64,000 nt of DNA from an uncultured Paracoccaceae bacterium (GTDB lineage: Bacteria > Pseudomonadota > Alphaproteobacteria > Rhodobacterales > Rhodobacteraceae). The stretch lies in contig CANNFA010000006.1 in assembly GCA_947503765.1 (NCBI GenBank), positions 1 through 64,000 on the forward strand, written 5' to 3'. The notes beneath the pieces are model-generated. The model searched no databases and was not told the DNA's origin. It worked only from the letters and a program-made list of their open reading frames with translations. Position numbers and translations under genes: made by a program. Position 1 is the first letter of the stretch. Every line of letters begins with the position of its first letter. Below are positions 45,256 through 55,393 of the stretch, piece after piece.

Positions 45256-46002
45256 ATGCTGCGCAGGGGGGCATACCGGGCACGGATGGCGCGGGACGGG
45301 GGCGACATCGCCGCCGCGCAAGCCCTGCGCCACCGCTGCTTCATCGCCGGGACGGGCGCCGCGCCGCGCGGCGGCGGGCGCGACGTGGACGGGTTCGACA
45401 CGATCTGCCGGCACGTTCTGGTCGAGGATGTGGCGCGCGGCCGCCCGGTCTGCTGCTTTCGCCTGCTTCCCCTGCAGAGCGGCCAGGAGATCGCCCGCAG
45501 CTATGCCGCGCAGTTCTACGACCTGTCCGCGCTGGCGAGGTTTCGCGGCCCGATGGCCGAGCTGGGGCGGTTCTGCATCGACCCGGCCTGCGCGTCCGAC
45601 CCGGATATCCTGCGCGTTGCCTGGGGCGCGATGACCCGCTTCGTGGATGCGCGCGGGATCGAGATGCTGTTCGGCTGTTCGTCGTTCCGCGGCACCGATG
45701 CCGGTGCCTATCGCGATGCCTTCGCGCTTCTGGGCGCGCGCCATGCCGCGCCGGACCGGTGGCGGCCGCGCGTCAAGGCGCCGGAGGTGATCCGGCTTGA
45801 CGCGCCGCGCACCAGGTGCGGCAGCGCGGCGGGCTTGCGCACCATGCCGCCGCTGCTGCGCACCTATCTGGCGATGGGCGGCTGGGTCAGCGATCATGCG
45901 GTGGTGGACCGCGATCTGAACACGCTGCATGTCTTCACCGGGCTGGAGATCGCGGCCGTGCCGCCGGCGCGGGCCCGTGCGCTGCGCGCGGTGGCGGGCT
46001 AG
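45256..46002 (+). CDS. olsB: L-ornithine N-alpha-acyltransferase (OlsB-like)
   Basis: OlsB attaches a 3-hydroxyacyl chain from ACP to ornithine, the first step of phosphorus-free ornithine lipid synthesis. The 248-residue GNAT-fold protein has [24 protein letters not shown], the [11 protein letters not shown] acyl-ACP region and GCSSFRGTD, matching the hemolysin-like OlsB family. ATG at 45256 follows GAGGG; an upstream ATG at 45217 is also possible. olsA, which completes the lipid, is not adjacent. A nearby ugp importer makes phosphate limitation a reasonable context, but no Pho box was found here. Confidence 0.82.
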   Translation: MLRRGAYRARMARDGGDIAAAQALRHRCFIAGTGAAPRGGGRDVDGFDTICRHVLVEDVARGRPVCCFRLLPLQSGQEIARSYAAQFYDLSALARFRGPMAELGRFCIDPACASDPDILRVAWGAMTRFVDARGIEMLFGCSSFRGTDAGAYRDAFALLGARHAAPDRWRPRVKAPEVIRLDAPRTRCGSAAGLRTMPPLLRTYLAMGGWVSDHAVVDRDLNTLHVFTGLEIAAVPPARARALRAVAG

Positions 46003-46118
46003 GCGGGGGCCTTTCAAGCCTCTGGCGGAAGTATTTGCGCCCGGATTAAGCCCGCGAGGCAAGGTGCCGGGCTGCGCGGGAGATTGACCTTTCGGCGGCG
46101 GGCCACTAGCTGCGCGGC

Positions 46119-47951
46119 ATGGCCCGTGCTCCTCTCTTGCAACTTTCCGGCATCACGCTGAATTTCGGCGGTGACCCGCTTCTGGACGGGCTGGACCTGA
46201 CCGTGCAGCCGGGCGAGCGCATCGCGCTGGTCGGGCGCAACGGGTCGGGAAAATCGACGCTGATGAAGGTGATGGCCGGGCTGGTGGAGCCGGACAGCGG
46301 CGCGCGCGTGCTGTCGCCGGGCGATTCGGTCGGCTACATGGAACAGCATCCCGACATGTCGGGTCATGCGACGCTGGGCGACTTTGCCGCCAGCGCGCTG
46401 CCACCGGACGAGGCATATCGCGTGGAGATGGCCGCCGAGGGGTTGCAGTTCGATCCGGCCACCACGGTCGGCGCCGCCTCGGGCGGCGAGCGGCGGCGCG
46501 CGGCGCTGGCCAAGCTGATGGCCGAGGCGCCCGACCTGATGCTGCTGGACGAGCCGACCAACCATCTGGACATCGCGGCGGTGCTGTGGCTGGAAGAGCA
46601 GCTTCGCGCCGCCCGCGCGGCCTATGTCCTGATCTCGCACGACCGGGCCTTCCTCAGGGCACTGACCCGCGCGACGCTGTGGCTGGACCGCGGCACGCTG
46701 CGCCGGCAGGAACGGGGGTTCGAGGATTTCGAGGCCTGGCGCGACAAGGTCTGGCAGGACGAGGACATGCAGCGCCACAAGCTGGACCGCCGCATCCGGG
46801 CAGAGGCGCGCTGGGCCGTCGAGGGGATCAGCGCGCGGCGCAAGCGCAACCAGGGGCGGCTGCGCGGCCTTCAGGCGATGCGCGCCGAGCGTGCGGCGAT
46901 GATCCGCCGGCAGGGCGCGGCCGACATGGCGCTGGATGCCGGGCCGCAATCGGGCAAGCGCGTGATCGAGGCGCGCGGCATCTCCAAGGCGTATGACGGG
47001 CGCACGATCCTGCGCGATTTCAGCCTTCGCATCCTGCGCGGCGACCGGGTGGCGCTGGTCGGCCCGAACGGGACCGGCAAGACCACGCTGCTGAAGATGC
47101 TGACCGGCGAGGTCGAGCCGGACAGCGGCAGCGTCGTGCACGGCACCAACCTCGAGATCGCGGTGTTCGACCAGAACCGCGACGGGATCGACCCCGGCGC
47201 GACGCTGTGGGACAGCCTGACGCAGGATCCCGGGCTGGGCGTTTCCGGCCAGTCCGATCAGGTGATGGTGCGCGGGGTGCCGCGGCATGTCATCGGCTAT
47301 CTCAAGGATTTCCTGTTCTCCGAGGCGCAGGCGCGCGCGCCCGTCCGCTCGCTGTCGGGCGGGGAAAAGGCGCGGCTGCTGCTGGCGCGGATCATGGCGC
47401 GGCAATCGAACCTGCTGGTGCTGGACGAGCCGACGAACGATCTGGACATCGAGACGCTGGATCTGCTTCAGGAACTGATCGGGGAATATGACGGCACCGT
47501 GCTGCTGGTCAGTCACGACCGCGATTTCCTTGACCGGGTGGCGACCACCACGATCGCCATGGAAGGCGGCGGCGCGGCGACGGTCTATGCCGGCGGCTGG
47601 TCCGACTACCGCGCCCAGCGCGGCGAGACCGCGCCGCCCCCCGCCGCCGCGAAGCCGCGCAAGCCCGCCCGCGCGGCCCCCGAAAACGCGCCGCCCGCCC
47701 GCCAGAAGCCGCCGCGCCCCGGCCTGAGCTTTACCGAGCGCCACCGGCTGGAGGCGTTGCCGGAGGAAATCGCACGGCTGGAGGCGGAAATCGAAAAACT
47801 TGCCGGGTATCTGTCGGATCCGGACCTATATGCGAAAGAGCCGATGAAGTTCGACAAGGCCACGCAGGCGCTGGCGGAACGGCAGGGCGCGCTGGCACGG
47901 GCCGAGGATGACTGGCTGGCGCTGGCGGAAAAGGCCGAGGCAGAGGGCTGA
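46119..47951 (+). CDS. ABC-F family ATPase, Uup-like
   Basis: ABC-F proteins bind ribosomes and help translation, or with Uup affect DNA transposon excision. They have no membrane domain. The 610-residue protein has two ABC domains, the first with Walker [10 protein letters not shown], signature ASGGERRR and [10 protein letters not shown], and the second with [22 protein letters not shown] and [12 protein letters not shown] linker of charged helix (about 185-275) lies between them. A basic proline- and alanine-rich stretch and coiled coil at the C-terminus (about 500-610) match the Uup C-terminal domain. The exact role is not known. Confidence 0.9.
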   Translation: MARAPLLQLSGITLNFGGDPLLDGLDLTVQPGERIALVGRNGSGKSTLMKVMAGLVEPDSGARVLSPGDSVGYMEQHPDMSGHATLGDFAASALPPDEAYRVEMAAEGLQFDPATTVGAASGGERRRAALAKLMAEAPDLMLLDEPTNHLDIAAVLWLEEQLRAARAAYVLISHDRAFLRALTRATLWLDRGTLRRQERGFEDFEAWRDKVWQDEDMQRHKLDRRIRAEARWAVEGISARRKRNQGRLRGLQAMRAERAAMIRRQGAADMALDAGPQSGKRVIEARGISKAYDGRTILRDFSLRILRGDRVALVGPNGTGKTTLLKMLTGEVEPDSGSVVHGTNLEIAVFDQNRDGIDPGATLWDSLTQDPGLGVSGQSDQVMVRGVPRHVIGYLKDFLFSEAQARAPVRSLSGGEKARLLLARIMARQSNLLVLDEPTNDLDIETLDLLQELIGEYDGTVLLVSHDRDFLDRVATTTIAMEGGGAATVYAGGWSDYRAQRGETAPPPAAAKPRKPARAAPENAPPARQKPPRPGLSFTERHRLEALPEEIARLEAEIEKLAGYLSDPDLYAKEPMKFDKATQALAERQGALARAEDDWLALAEKAEAEG

Positions 47952-47994
47952 TGCAGCGCGCATCCCGGCCCCCGGAAAGGACGAACCCGACCCG

Positions 47995-49152
47995 ATGACA
48001 CGCACCGCTTTGCACTACTTTCGCTGGGCCTTTGCGGTCACCGCGCTGGGGCTCGTGCTGTCGTTCTGGCTGGGCTGGGCGGCGACGGACCGGCTGAGCG
48101 GGGCGCTGACCTTTCTGATGATCGGCACGGTGCTGGCGATCCTCGAAATCTCGCTGAGCTTCGACAACGCCATCGTCAACGCCAACAAGCTGAAATACAT
48201 GACCCCGAAATGGCAGCGGCGGTTCCTGACCTGGGGCATCGTGATCGCCGTGTTCGGGATGCGCATCGTGTTCCCGCTGGCGGTGGTGGTGGTCGCCGCC
48301 AAGATCGGGCCATGGGCGGCGATCAAGCTGGCGGCGACGCAGCCGGCGGAATACGCGGTGATCATGGAAGAGGCGCATCTGGGCATCGCGGCCTTCGGCG
48401 GCGCGTTCCTGATGATGGTCGCGCTGACCTATTTCATCGACGAGGGCAAGGACGTGGACTGGATCGGCACGCTGGAGCGCAACCTGCGCCGGCTGGCCCC
48501 GATCCGGGGGATGCAGATTTCCGTCGTGCTGGCGGTACTGCTGGGCTTTGCGCTGCTGCTGGAGGGCGAGGAGGTCGCGACCTTCCTGTTCGCCGGGCTG
48601 TTCGGGCTGGTCGTCTTCACCTGTGTCGAGATCGCGGGCCAGGTGCTGGACCGCAAGGAGCGTGCGGCAAGCACGGCCGCGACCGGCGGGCTGGGTGCGT
48701 TCCTGTACCTTGAGGTTCTGGACGCCTCGTTCAGCTTCGACGGGGTGATCGGCGCCTTCGCGCTGACCCAGAACCTGTTCCTGATCGCCATCGGGCTGGG
48801 CGTGGGCGCGATGTATGTCCGCTCGATGACGATCATGCTGGTCGAGCGGCAGACGCTGGCGCAGTTCCGCTATCTCGAACACGGGGCGTTCTATTCGATC
48901 CTGGCGCTGTCGCTGATCATGTTCGCGCAATCGAAACTGCACATCCCCGAGGCGCTGACCGGGCTGATCGGCGCGGGCCTGATCGCGCTGGCGCTGGTGT
49001 CGTCGCTACGCTGGAACCGGCGCAATCACGGCGCGGCCCTGCCCGCGGGCGGCGGTGCGGCGGATGCGCCCGCCCAGCCTCCGGCCCAATCCCCGGCCCA
49101 AACCCCGGCGCAGTCTTCCGCTCAGTCCGCCGTGCGGCAGAACATGTCGTAG
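47995..49152 (+). CDS. DUF475 integral membrane protein (TerC superfamily)
   Basis: DUF475 proteins belong with TerC-like polytopic membrane proteins, sometimes implicated in metal or tellurium stress. The 385-residue protein has about nine predicted helices and the conserved SLSFDNAIVNANKLK, EAHLGIAAFGGAFLMMVALTYF and YLEVLDASFSFDGVIGAF motifs with buried acidic residues that could bind a metal ion. Its C-terminus is a cytoplasmic or periplasmic tail with alternating PAQ units (residues about 350-380). It overlaps the convergent ArsR gene by 31 bases. Confidence 0.85.
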   Translation: MTRTALHYFRWAFAVTALGLVLSFWLGWAATDRLSGALTFLMIGTVLAILEISLSFDNAIVNANKLKYMTPKWQRRFLTWGIVIAVFGMRIVFPLAVVVVAAKIGPWAAIKLAATQPAEYAVIMEEAHLGIAAFGGAFLMMVALTYFIDEGKDVDWIGTLERNLRRLAPIRGMQISVVLAVLLGFALLLEGEEVATFLFAGLFGLVVFTCVEIAGQVLDRKERAASTAATGGLGAFLYLEVLDASFSFDGVIGAFALTQNLFLIAIGLGVGAMYVRSMTIMLVERQTLAQFRYLEHGAFYSILALSLIMFAQSKLHIPEALTGLIGAGLIALALVSSLRWNRRNHGAALPAGGGAADAPAQPPAQSPAQTPAQSSAQSAVRQNMS

Positions 49153-49526
49153 ACCACTTCCATGATCCGGGTGGAACGGTCGTCGGCCAGGCTGTAATAG
49201 ATCGTCTTGCCCTCGCGGCGCGGCGTCACCAGCCCTTCGAGCCGCAGCCGCGACAATTGCTGCGACACCGCCGCCTGGCGGGCCGACAGCAGGTCTTCAA
49301 GCTCTGTCACCGATTTCTCGCCGCTGGCCAGATGGCACAGGATCATCAGCCGGCCCTCGTGGCTGATCGCCTTGAGAAACTCCGAGGCGCGCTGCGCGTT
49401 CTGCGTCATCCGGTCCATGTGCTCGGGGCTGACATCGCCGGAAAAGACGGGCAGGTCGGTGTCGTCATCCGCGCTTTGCGCGGTCTCGTTCGCTCGGTCC
49501 AAGAGGTCGCCCCGTGGCATGGTCAT
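49122..49526 (-). CDS. ArsR family repressor, SqrR/BigR-like persulfide sensor
   Basis: The 134-residue winged-helix protein matches the SqrR/BigR branch: RLMILCHLASGEKSVTELE, RQAAVSQQLSRLRLEGLV, RREGKTIYYSL and EVVYDMFC near the end. Cysteines C64 and C130 are 66 residues apart, the same spacing as the C41/C107 pair that forms a polysulfide bridge in Rhodobacter SqrR. The DNA-binding helix is at about 82-97. It likely represses its targets until reactive sulfur species arise, so candidate targets are its own promoter and the 58-kb operon. The 3' end overlaps the DUF475 gene by 31 bases. ATG at 49526, alternative 49520. It lacks the metal-binding motif of arsenic-sensing ArsR. Confidence 0.82.
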   Translation of the reverse strand: MTMPRGDLLDRANETAQSADDDTDLPVFSGDVSPEHMDRMTQNAQRASEFLKAISHEGRLMILCHLASGEKSVTELEDLLSARQAAVSQQLSRLRLEGLVTPRREGKTIYYSLADDRSTRIMEVVYDMFCRTAD

Positions 49527-49610
49527 CTTTCGCGTTCCCGATCATACGGTGTCCCGGCTTTGCGTGAAAGCCCTGTCGCAGCGCTCTGCGCGGGGCCGGC
49601 CGGGCACGGG

Positions 49611-49656
49611 CATGATATGAGCCTTCGCGCCATGTATTCAAGTAACATGATATGAG
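49611..49656 (-). promoter_or_regulatory. Promoter and repeat operators of the SqrR-like gene
   Basis: CATGATATGAG occurs twice on the plus strand (49611-49621 and 49646-49656). Read on the minus strand, a promoter is visible between them: TTGAAT (49636-49641) and TATCAT (49612-49617) with an 18-base spacer. One repeat overlaps the -10 and the other lies just upstream of the -35, an arrangement typical of autoregulation. The rest of the 368-base gap to ugpB holds one palindrome (49780) and nothing else recognisable. Confidence 0.55.
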
Positions 49657-49779
49657 ACGCGGCGTCGCGGCGCGCATCCCGGCATGCGGGCCGCAATGCC
49701 CGGCCATGGCGCGGCAGACGTCGCGGAAAGCGGGAAACCCCCTTGAGACGCGGGCCGATAGGCGGCACAGTCCGACGCA

Positions 49780-49796
49780 GGGTCCGCTGCGGACCC
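49780..49796. repeat. 17-bp perfect palindrome upstream of ugpB
   Basis: GGGTCCGC (49780-49787) and GCGGACCC (49789-49796) form a perfect dyad with a single central base, about 100 bases before the ugpB start. It may be an operator or a hairpin in the leader. No Pho-box-like sequence was seen in this gap. Confidence 0.45.
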
Positions 49797-49894
49797 GTCG
49801 CAAGGATCGGGGAGACAGCGTTCGTGCCGGGGGCATTTCAGCACCGGCGCGGCGCGCGGATGCGTCCGCCCCCCGCGAAAACAGGGAGCTTACG

Positions 49895-51205
49895 ATGAAG
49901 TTCGGATTTACAACCATGGCGGCCGCCTCTGTGCTGCTGGCCGCGCAGGCGGCCTCGGCGCAGACCGAGGTCGAATTCTGGCATGCCTTCACCGGCCGCC
50001 TTGGCGAGCTGGTGGCAGAGCAGGTCGAGACCTTCAATGCCATGCAGGACGACTACAAGGTCATCGCCACCCACAAGGGCAACTATTCGGAAACGTTGAA
50101 CGCGGGCATCGCCGCCTTCCGCGCCGGCGAGCAGCCCGACATCCTGATGGTGTTCGAGGTCGGCACGGCCACGATGATGGCCGCCGAGGGCGCGGTGGAG
50201 CCGGTGTACAAGGTGCTCAACGATGCCGGCGTCGACTGGAACCCGGACAACTTCATCAGCTCGGTCAACGGCTATTACACCAATACGGACGGCGACATGC
50301 TGTCGCTGCCGTTCAACGCCTCGACGCCCGTTCTGTGGGTGAACCGCGACGCGCTGGAAGCGGCGGGGATCGACCCGGACGTGGACCTGACGACCTGGCA
50401 GAAGGTCGATGCCGTCCTGGACGAGCTGAAAGAGGCCGGCGCCGAATGCCCGCTGACCACGGCATGGCAAAGCTGGATTCACCTGGAAAACCTGTCGGCC
50501 TATCACGACGTGCCTTTCGCCACGAAGGATAACGGCTTTGCCGGACTGGACACCGAGCTGGCCTTCAACGGCCCGGTGCAGATCCAGCATATCGCGCAGA
50601 TGGGCGAATGGGCCGACGAAGGCAAGTTCATCTATGCCGGCCGCCGCAACGAGGGCGGGGCCAATTTCCGCGGCGGCGAATGCGCGCTGTTCACCGAAAG
50701 CTCGGCCGGCTATGCGGGCATCAAGGACGAGGCCGAATTCGACTTCGACGTGCGCCCGCTGCCCTATTGGGAAGGCGTCGAGGGCGCGCCGCAGAACACC
50801 ATCATCGGCGGCGCGTCGCTGTGGGTGATGGCCGGCCAGTCGGAAGAGGAATACAAGGGCGTTGCCGAGTATCTCAACTTCCTGTCCTCGCCCGAAATCC
50901 AGGCGAAATGGCACCAGGATACCGGCTATCTGCCGATCACCGCCGAGGCCGGGGAACTGACTCGCGAGCAGGGCTTCTACGAGGAAAACCCCGGCACCGA
51001 CATCGCCGTGACGCAGATGACCGCGAATGAGCCGACGGCCAATTCCAAGGGGATCCGGCTGGGCAATTTCGACCAGATCCGCGGCATCATCGACGAAGAG
51101 CTGGAAGCCGTGTGGGCCGGCGACAAGACCGCCGAAGAGGCCCTGAACAGCGCGGTCGAGCGCGGCAACGGGTTGCTGCGCCGCTTCGAGCAGGCCAACC
51201 GCTGA
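49895..51205 (+). CDS. ugpB: sn-glycerol-3-phosphate ABC transporter, substrate-binding protein
   Basis: UgpB captures glycerol-3-phosphate and its diesters in the periplasm. The 436-residue protein has a signal peptide (MKFGFTTMAAASVLLAAQAA, cleaved after SAQ). The fold is that of family-1 solute-binding proteins, with VEFWHAFTG, ATMMAAEGAVEPV, LPFNASTPVLWVNRDAL, GGECALFTESSAGYAG and GGASLWVM. ATG at 49895 with CAGGGAG upstream. It starts the ugp operon, but a toxin-antitoxin pair on the other strand separates it from ugpA. Confidence 0.92.
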   Translation: MKFGFTTMAAASVLLAAQAASAQTEVEFWHAFTGRLGELVAEQVETFNAMQDDYKVIATHKGNYSETLNAGIAAFRAGEQPDILMVFEVGTATMMAAEGAVEPVYKVLNDAGVDWNPDNFISSVNGYYTNTDGDMLSLPFNASTPVLWVNRDALEAAGIDPDVDLTTWQKVDAVLDELKEAGAECPLTTAWQSWIHLENLSAYHDVPFATKDNGFAGLDTELAFNGPVQIQHIAQMGEWADEGKFIYAGRRNEGGANFRGGECALFTESSAGYAGIKDEAEFDFDVRPLPYWEGVEGAPQNTIIGGASLWVMAGQSEEEYKGVAEYLNFLSSPEIQAKWHQDTGYLPITAEAGELTREQGFYEENPGTDIAVTQMTANEPTANSKGIRLGNFDQIRGIIDEELEAVWAGDKTAEEALNSAVERGNGLLRRFEQANR

Positions 51206-51226
51206 AGATAGGGGCTTCGGCGCGGG

Positions 51227-51583
51227 TCAATCCGCGCCGAAGCCTTCCCGACCCAGCCGCCGCATCACGCGGGCAACATGGTCCTGGCCGGTGAAATAGA
51301 CGGCGATGATCCGGACCGGATGCTCGGGCCTAGGCGATATGAACCAGAAGATCGCACGATCGAGGGTGACATGACGAATACCGTTGCCGATCTCGGGATG
51401 CAGGGTTCCGATCTGCGGCGCCTTGGCGATCCGGTCGGCCGCATGCCGAATGGCGCGAACGCGGCCCGCTGCGAGGTCGCGCGCCTCTCGCGTGGGTCGA
51501 CCGAAAGCCAGGTGCGTGTCCAGAAGATGACGGAATATGCGCTGCAGATCGCGATTGGCCGCGGGGGAAAACTCAACCCTCAA
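51227..51583 (-). CDS. parE: ParE/RelE superfamily toxin
   Basis: The 118-residue product has the ParE/RelE fold: FSPAANRDLQRIFRHLLD, then RIAKAPQIGTLHPEI and RAIFWFISPRPEHPVRIIAVYFTGQD at the C-terminus. Neighbouring ParE homologues are gyrase poisons, while RelE cleaves mRNA. The substrate cannot be read from the sequence. It overlaps the antitoxin gene by 11 bases and lies antisense between ugpB and ugpA. Confidence 0.85.
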   Translation of the reverse strand: MRVEFSPAANRDLQRIFRHLLDTHLAFGRPTREARDLAAGRVRAIRHAADRIAKAPQIGTLHPEIGNGIRHVTLDRAIFWFISPRPEHPVRIIAVYFTGQDHVARVMRRLGREGFGAD

Positions 51584-51848
51584 GGCCGAGCTTCCTGCTT
51601 TCCTCCGCCAGCATTTCCTCCATCATCTCGTCGAACCGCTCTGCCGGAACGAACGAGCCGTTCGCACGCCGCGTCAGCATCTCGCGGAATGCCGCCATCT
51701 CGGCATCATCCGCCACGTCCTGCCGGCGCAACACCTCCAACCCCTGCTGGATCACGGCGCTCACGCTCGAATAGCGGCCCTCGGCGACCAGTCGCCGCGC
51801 GAATTCCGCCTGCTGGTCGGTCAGGGATATCGAGGTTTTCACGGTCAT
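51573..51848 (-). CDS. parD: ParD/CopG family antitoxin
   Basis: The 91-residue antitoxin has a ribbon-helix-helix N-terminus (MTVKTSISLTDQQAEFARRL, residues 1-45). A C-terminal toxin-binding segment follows (DAEMAAFREMLTRRANGSFV and on). AAAGGAG precedes the ATG at 51848. It is transcribed before the toxin, the normal order for autoregulated TA operons. A near-perfect palindrome lies 22 bases upstream of the start and is the likely operator. Confidence 0.85.
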   Translation of the reverse strand: MTVKTSISLTDQQAEFARRLVAEGRYSSVSAVIQQGLEVLRRQDVADDAEMAAFREMLTRRANGSFVPAERFDEMMEEMLAEESRKLGLEG

Positions 51849-51869
51849 GACTGGTCTCCTTTCCCGAAC

Positions 51870-51888
51870 GGTACTACCCGGTAGCACC
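51870..51888. promoter_or_regulatory. Candidate ParD operator
   Basis: GGTACTACC and GGTAGCACC (51870-51888) form a 19-bp dyad with a single central base and one mismatch. It starts 22 bases before the parD start codon and about 20 bases before the ugpA start codon on the other strand, so binding here could also affect ugpA expression. Confidence 0.55.
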
Positions 51889-51908
51889 GCGATCAAGGAT
51901 GCGCGCTG

Positions 51909-52790
51909 ATGGAAAAACGGGTGACGTTCAAGGGCGTTCTGCTGCCGCTGCTGCTGGTGACACCGCAGATGCTGGTGACGGCCATCTTCTTCTTCTACCC
52001 GGCGGGGCAGGCGATCTGGCAATCGCTGTTCATCCCCGACCCGTTCGGCCTGTCGATGCAATATGTGGGCCTCGGGAATTTCGAGTTCCTGCTGTCCGAC
52101 CCCTATTACCGCGCGTCGTTCGTGACCACGGCGGTCTTCTCGATCCTGGTCACGGTCCTGTCGATGGGCGTGGCGCTGTACCTGGCGGTGCTGGCCGACC
52201 GTCTGATAAAGGGATCAGGCACTTACCGGACGCTCCTCATCTGGCCCTATGCCGTCGCGCCGGCCGTCGCCGGGGTGCTGTGGCTGTTCATGTTCAACAC
52301 CCGCGTCGGCGTGGTGACATGGTATCTGGGCCTTCTGGGCTATGACTGGAACCACGTTCTGAACGGGTCCGAGGCGATGGGGCTTGTCGTCATCGCGTCC
52401 GCCTGGGGGCGGATCAGCTACAACTTCCTGTTCTTCCTTGCCGGGCTCCAGGCGATTCCGCGCAGCGTGATCGAGGCCGCGGCGATCGACGGCGCGCATT
52501 TCTGGACCCGGTTCCGCACCATCGTCTTCCCGCTGCTGTCGCCCACCACGTTCTTTCTGCTGGTGGTCAACATCGTCTATGCGTTCTTCGAGACCTTCGG
52601 CGTGATCCACACCATCACCTCGGGCGGGCCGCAGCAATCGACCACGATCCTGGTCTACAAGGTCTATGCCGACGGCTTTGTCGGGCAGGATCTGGGATCG
52701 AGCGCGGCGCAGTCGGTGATCCTGCTGCTGGTGGTGGGGCTGCTGACCGTCATCCAGTTCAAGTTCATCGAGCGGAGGGTGCATTATTGA
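51909..52790 (+). CDS. ugpA: sn-glycerol-3-phosphate ABC transporter permease UgpA
   Basis: A 293-residue inner-membrane permease with six predicted helices and the EAA loop [20 protein letters not shown]. UgpA pairs with UgpE. The start is ATG at 51909 with AAGGA about 9 bases before. It resumes the ugp operon after the toxin-antitoxin insertion. The stop overlaps the start of ugpE by four bases. Confidence 0.92.
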   Translation: MEKRVTFKGVLLPLLLVTPQMLVTAIFFFYPAGQAIWQSLFIPDPFGLSMQYVGLGNFEFLLSDPYYRASFVTTAVFSILVTVLSMGVALYLAVLADRLIKGSGTYRTLLIWPYAVAPAVAGVLWLFMFNTRVGVVTWYLGLLGYDWNHVLNGSEAMGLVVIASAWGRISYNFLFFLAGLQAIPRSVIEAAAIDGAHFWTRFRTIVFPLLSPTTFFLLVVNIVYAFFETFGVIHTITSGGPQQSTTILVYKVYADGFVGQDLGSSAAQSVILLLVVGLLTVIQFKFIERRVHY

Positions 52791-53692
52791 CCGCCAACCC
52801 TGAACCGCTGGCCCGCACGGTGCCGCCCAAGGGCCCGAAACCGCAACCCGACGGCATGGTGGAACGGCGCGGCTTCGGCCTGTGGCTGACCCATGCCGGG
52901 CTGATCATCGGCGTTCTGTTCATCTTCTTTCCGATCTGGCTGGCCTTTGTCGCCTCGACCGTGACGCAGCCCGAAATCGTGCGCCCGCCGATGCCGCTCT
53001 GGCCGGGCGACCAGTTCTTCGTCAATTACCGCGACGCGCTGGTGTCGGGCGTCAACGCGCCGGTGGCGCGGATGCTGCTGAATTCGGGGATCATGGCGGT
53101 GGGCATCGCGGTGGGCAAGATCGTGATCTCGATCCTGTCGGCCTTTGCCATCGTGTATTTCCGGTTTCCGGGCCGCAAGCTGTTCTTCTGGCTGATCTTC
53201 CTGACGCTGATGCTGCCGGTCGAGGTGCGCATCGTGCCGACCTACGAGGTGGCGGCGAATTTCGGCATGCTCAACAGCTATTCGGGGCTGATCTTTCCGT
53301 TGATCGCCAGCGCCACCGCGACCTTCCTGTTCCGCCAGTTCTTCATGACCGTCCCGGACGAGTTGGCCGAGGCGGCGCGCGTCGACGGGGCGCGGCCCAT
53401 GCGGTTCTTCTGGGACATCCTTTTGCCGATGAGCCGCACGAACATGGCCGCGCTGTTCGTGATCCTGTTCATCTATGGCTGGAACCAGTATCTGTGGCCG
53501 CTGCTGATCACCACCGACCCGTCGATGAACACCATCGTCATGGGCATCAAGCAGATGTTCCCGTCGGGCGACGACATCGCCGACTGGCCGGTGATCATGG
53601 CGACCTCGATCCTGGCGATGGTGCCGCCCATCGTCGTGGTGATCTCGATGCAGCGGTTGTTCATCCGCGGACTAGTGGAAAGCGAGAAATAG
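52787..53692 (+). CDS. ugpE: sn-glycerol-3-phosphate ABC transporter permease UgpE
   Basis: The second permease of the Ugp system, 301 residues with six helices, ends [10 protein letters not shown]. The EAA loop is [20 protein letters not shown]. The start codon is TTG at 52787, overlapping the ugpA stop (TTGA), with GGAGGG 8 bases upstream. The N-terminus has a short proline-rich stretch of about 30 residues before the first helix. The stop is 2 bases before ugpC. Confidence 0.92.
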   Translation: MTANPEPLARTVPPKGPKPQPDGMVERRGFGLWLTHAGLIIGVLFIFFPIWLAFVASTVTQPEIVRPPMPLWPGDQFFVNYRDALVSGVNAPVARMLLNSGIMAVGIAVGKIVISILSAFAIVYFRFPGRKLFFWLIFLTLMLPVEVRIVPTYEVAANFGMLNSYSGLIFPLIASATATFLFRQFFMTVPDELAEAARVDGARPMRFFWDILLPMSRTNMAALFVILFIYGWNQYLWPLLITTDPSMNTIVMGIKQMFPSGDDIADWPVIMATSILAMVPPIVVVISMQRLFIRGLVESEK

Positions 53693-53694
53693 AC

Positions 53695-54702
<1,008 letters not shown>

Positions 54703-54757
54703 GGGGCCGGTGCGGGCGTACCCCTACGGGGGGACAGTTCGGGACGGGCGCGGGGGG

Positions 54758-55216
54758 TCAGGCGGCGCGAAGAAGCTCGCGCAGCACAGGTTCCTTCTTG
54801 GGCTTGTCGGCAAGCCGAAGAAGCAGTTCGGCCAGTTCCGGCTCTTTCACCCGCTTGGCGGCGGATTTGGGGCTGAACCAGTGGCGCCGGCGCTGGCCCT
54901 TTTCCTTCCAGTTGCGTTTCAGCTTCTGCACGATCATCGGATACAGCGAGACCCGGCAGCGCAGCTTGCTGCCATCGTCCAGCGTCTTGTCGTAATCGTA
55001 GGTGCCGATCTTCTTGCGCGACATGTGGCCACGCGCGCCCGCTTCTTCCAGCGCCTCGATCTCGGCGGCGGCCCAGGGCTTCTTGCCGTCCATGGTCCAG
55101 CCCTTGGGCATCACCCAGCGGCCCGTGTCGCGCGAGGTGACCATCAGGACGCGCAGGCCGCCATTCTTGTCATACTGGATCGGTAGGGCCGCGATTTGCG
55201 GTGTGGGTTTGCCCAT
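54758..55216 (-). CDS. Nudix-fold hydrolase family protein
   Basis: The 152-residue protein has a Nudix domain (residues about 7-140) and an alanine/lysine-rich C-terminal extension. The Nudix box region reads PKGWTMDGKKPWAAAEIEA, then LEEAGARG. Compared with the canonical GX5EX7REUXEEXGU, the first Glu is replaced by Lys and the Arg by Glu. It has the alternative layout seen in alphaproteobacterial members. The substrate, if any, is unknown. Start ATG at 55216; ribosome-binding site weak. It lies convergent with the ugp operon. Confidence 0.75.
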   Translation of the reverse strand: MGKPTPQIAALPIQYDKNGGLRVLMVTSRDTGRWVMPKGWTMDGKKPWAAAEIEALEEAGARGHMSRKKIGTYDYDKTLDDGSKLRCRVSLYPMIVQKLKRNWKEKGQRRRHWFSPKSAAKRVKEPELAELLLRLADKPKKEPVLRELLRAA

Positions 55217-55393
55217 CGGGTCTGCTCTTTTTCTTTTTTCTGCACCGCCGGGTAGCAGTAATCGAACATCTAACGCGAAATCTGCGTAAAAGGCAAGGTT
55301 TAGCGCCGCTTCGCGTGCATATAGGGCGATATTGCGCGGCATTCATCAAGGATGTGTGAATCCTGGGCGTGGCGTCGCTGCCACGCCGACGGC

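Noticed and set aside
49527-49894. Pho box ahead of ugpB
   Set aside because: No CTGTCAT-type direct repeats were found on either strand. The gap holds the SqrR-type repeats and a palindrome instead.
51206-51908. Insertion sequence carrying the toxin-antitoxin pair
   Set aside because: No transposase, terminal inverted repeats or target duplication could be seen around the pair.
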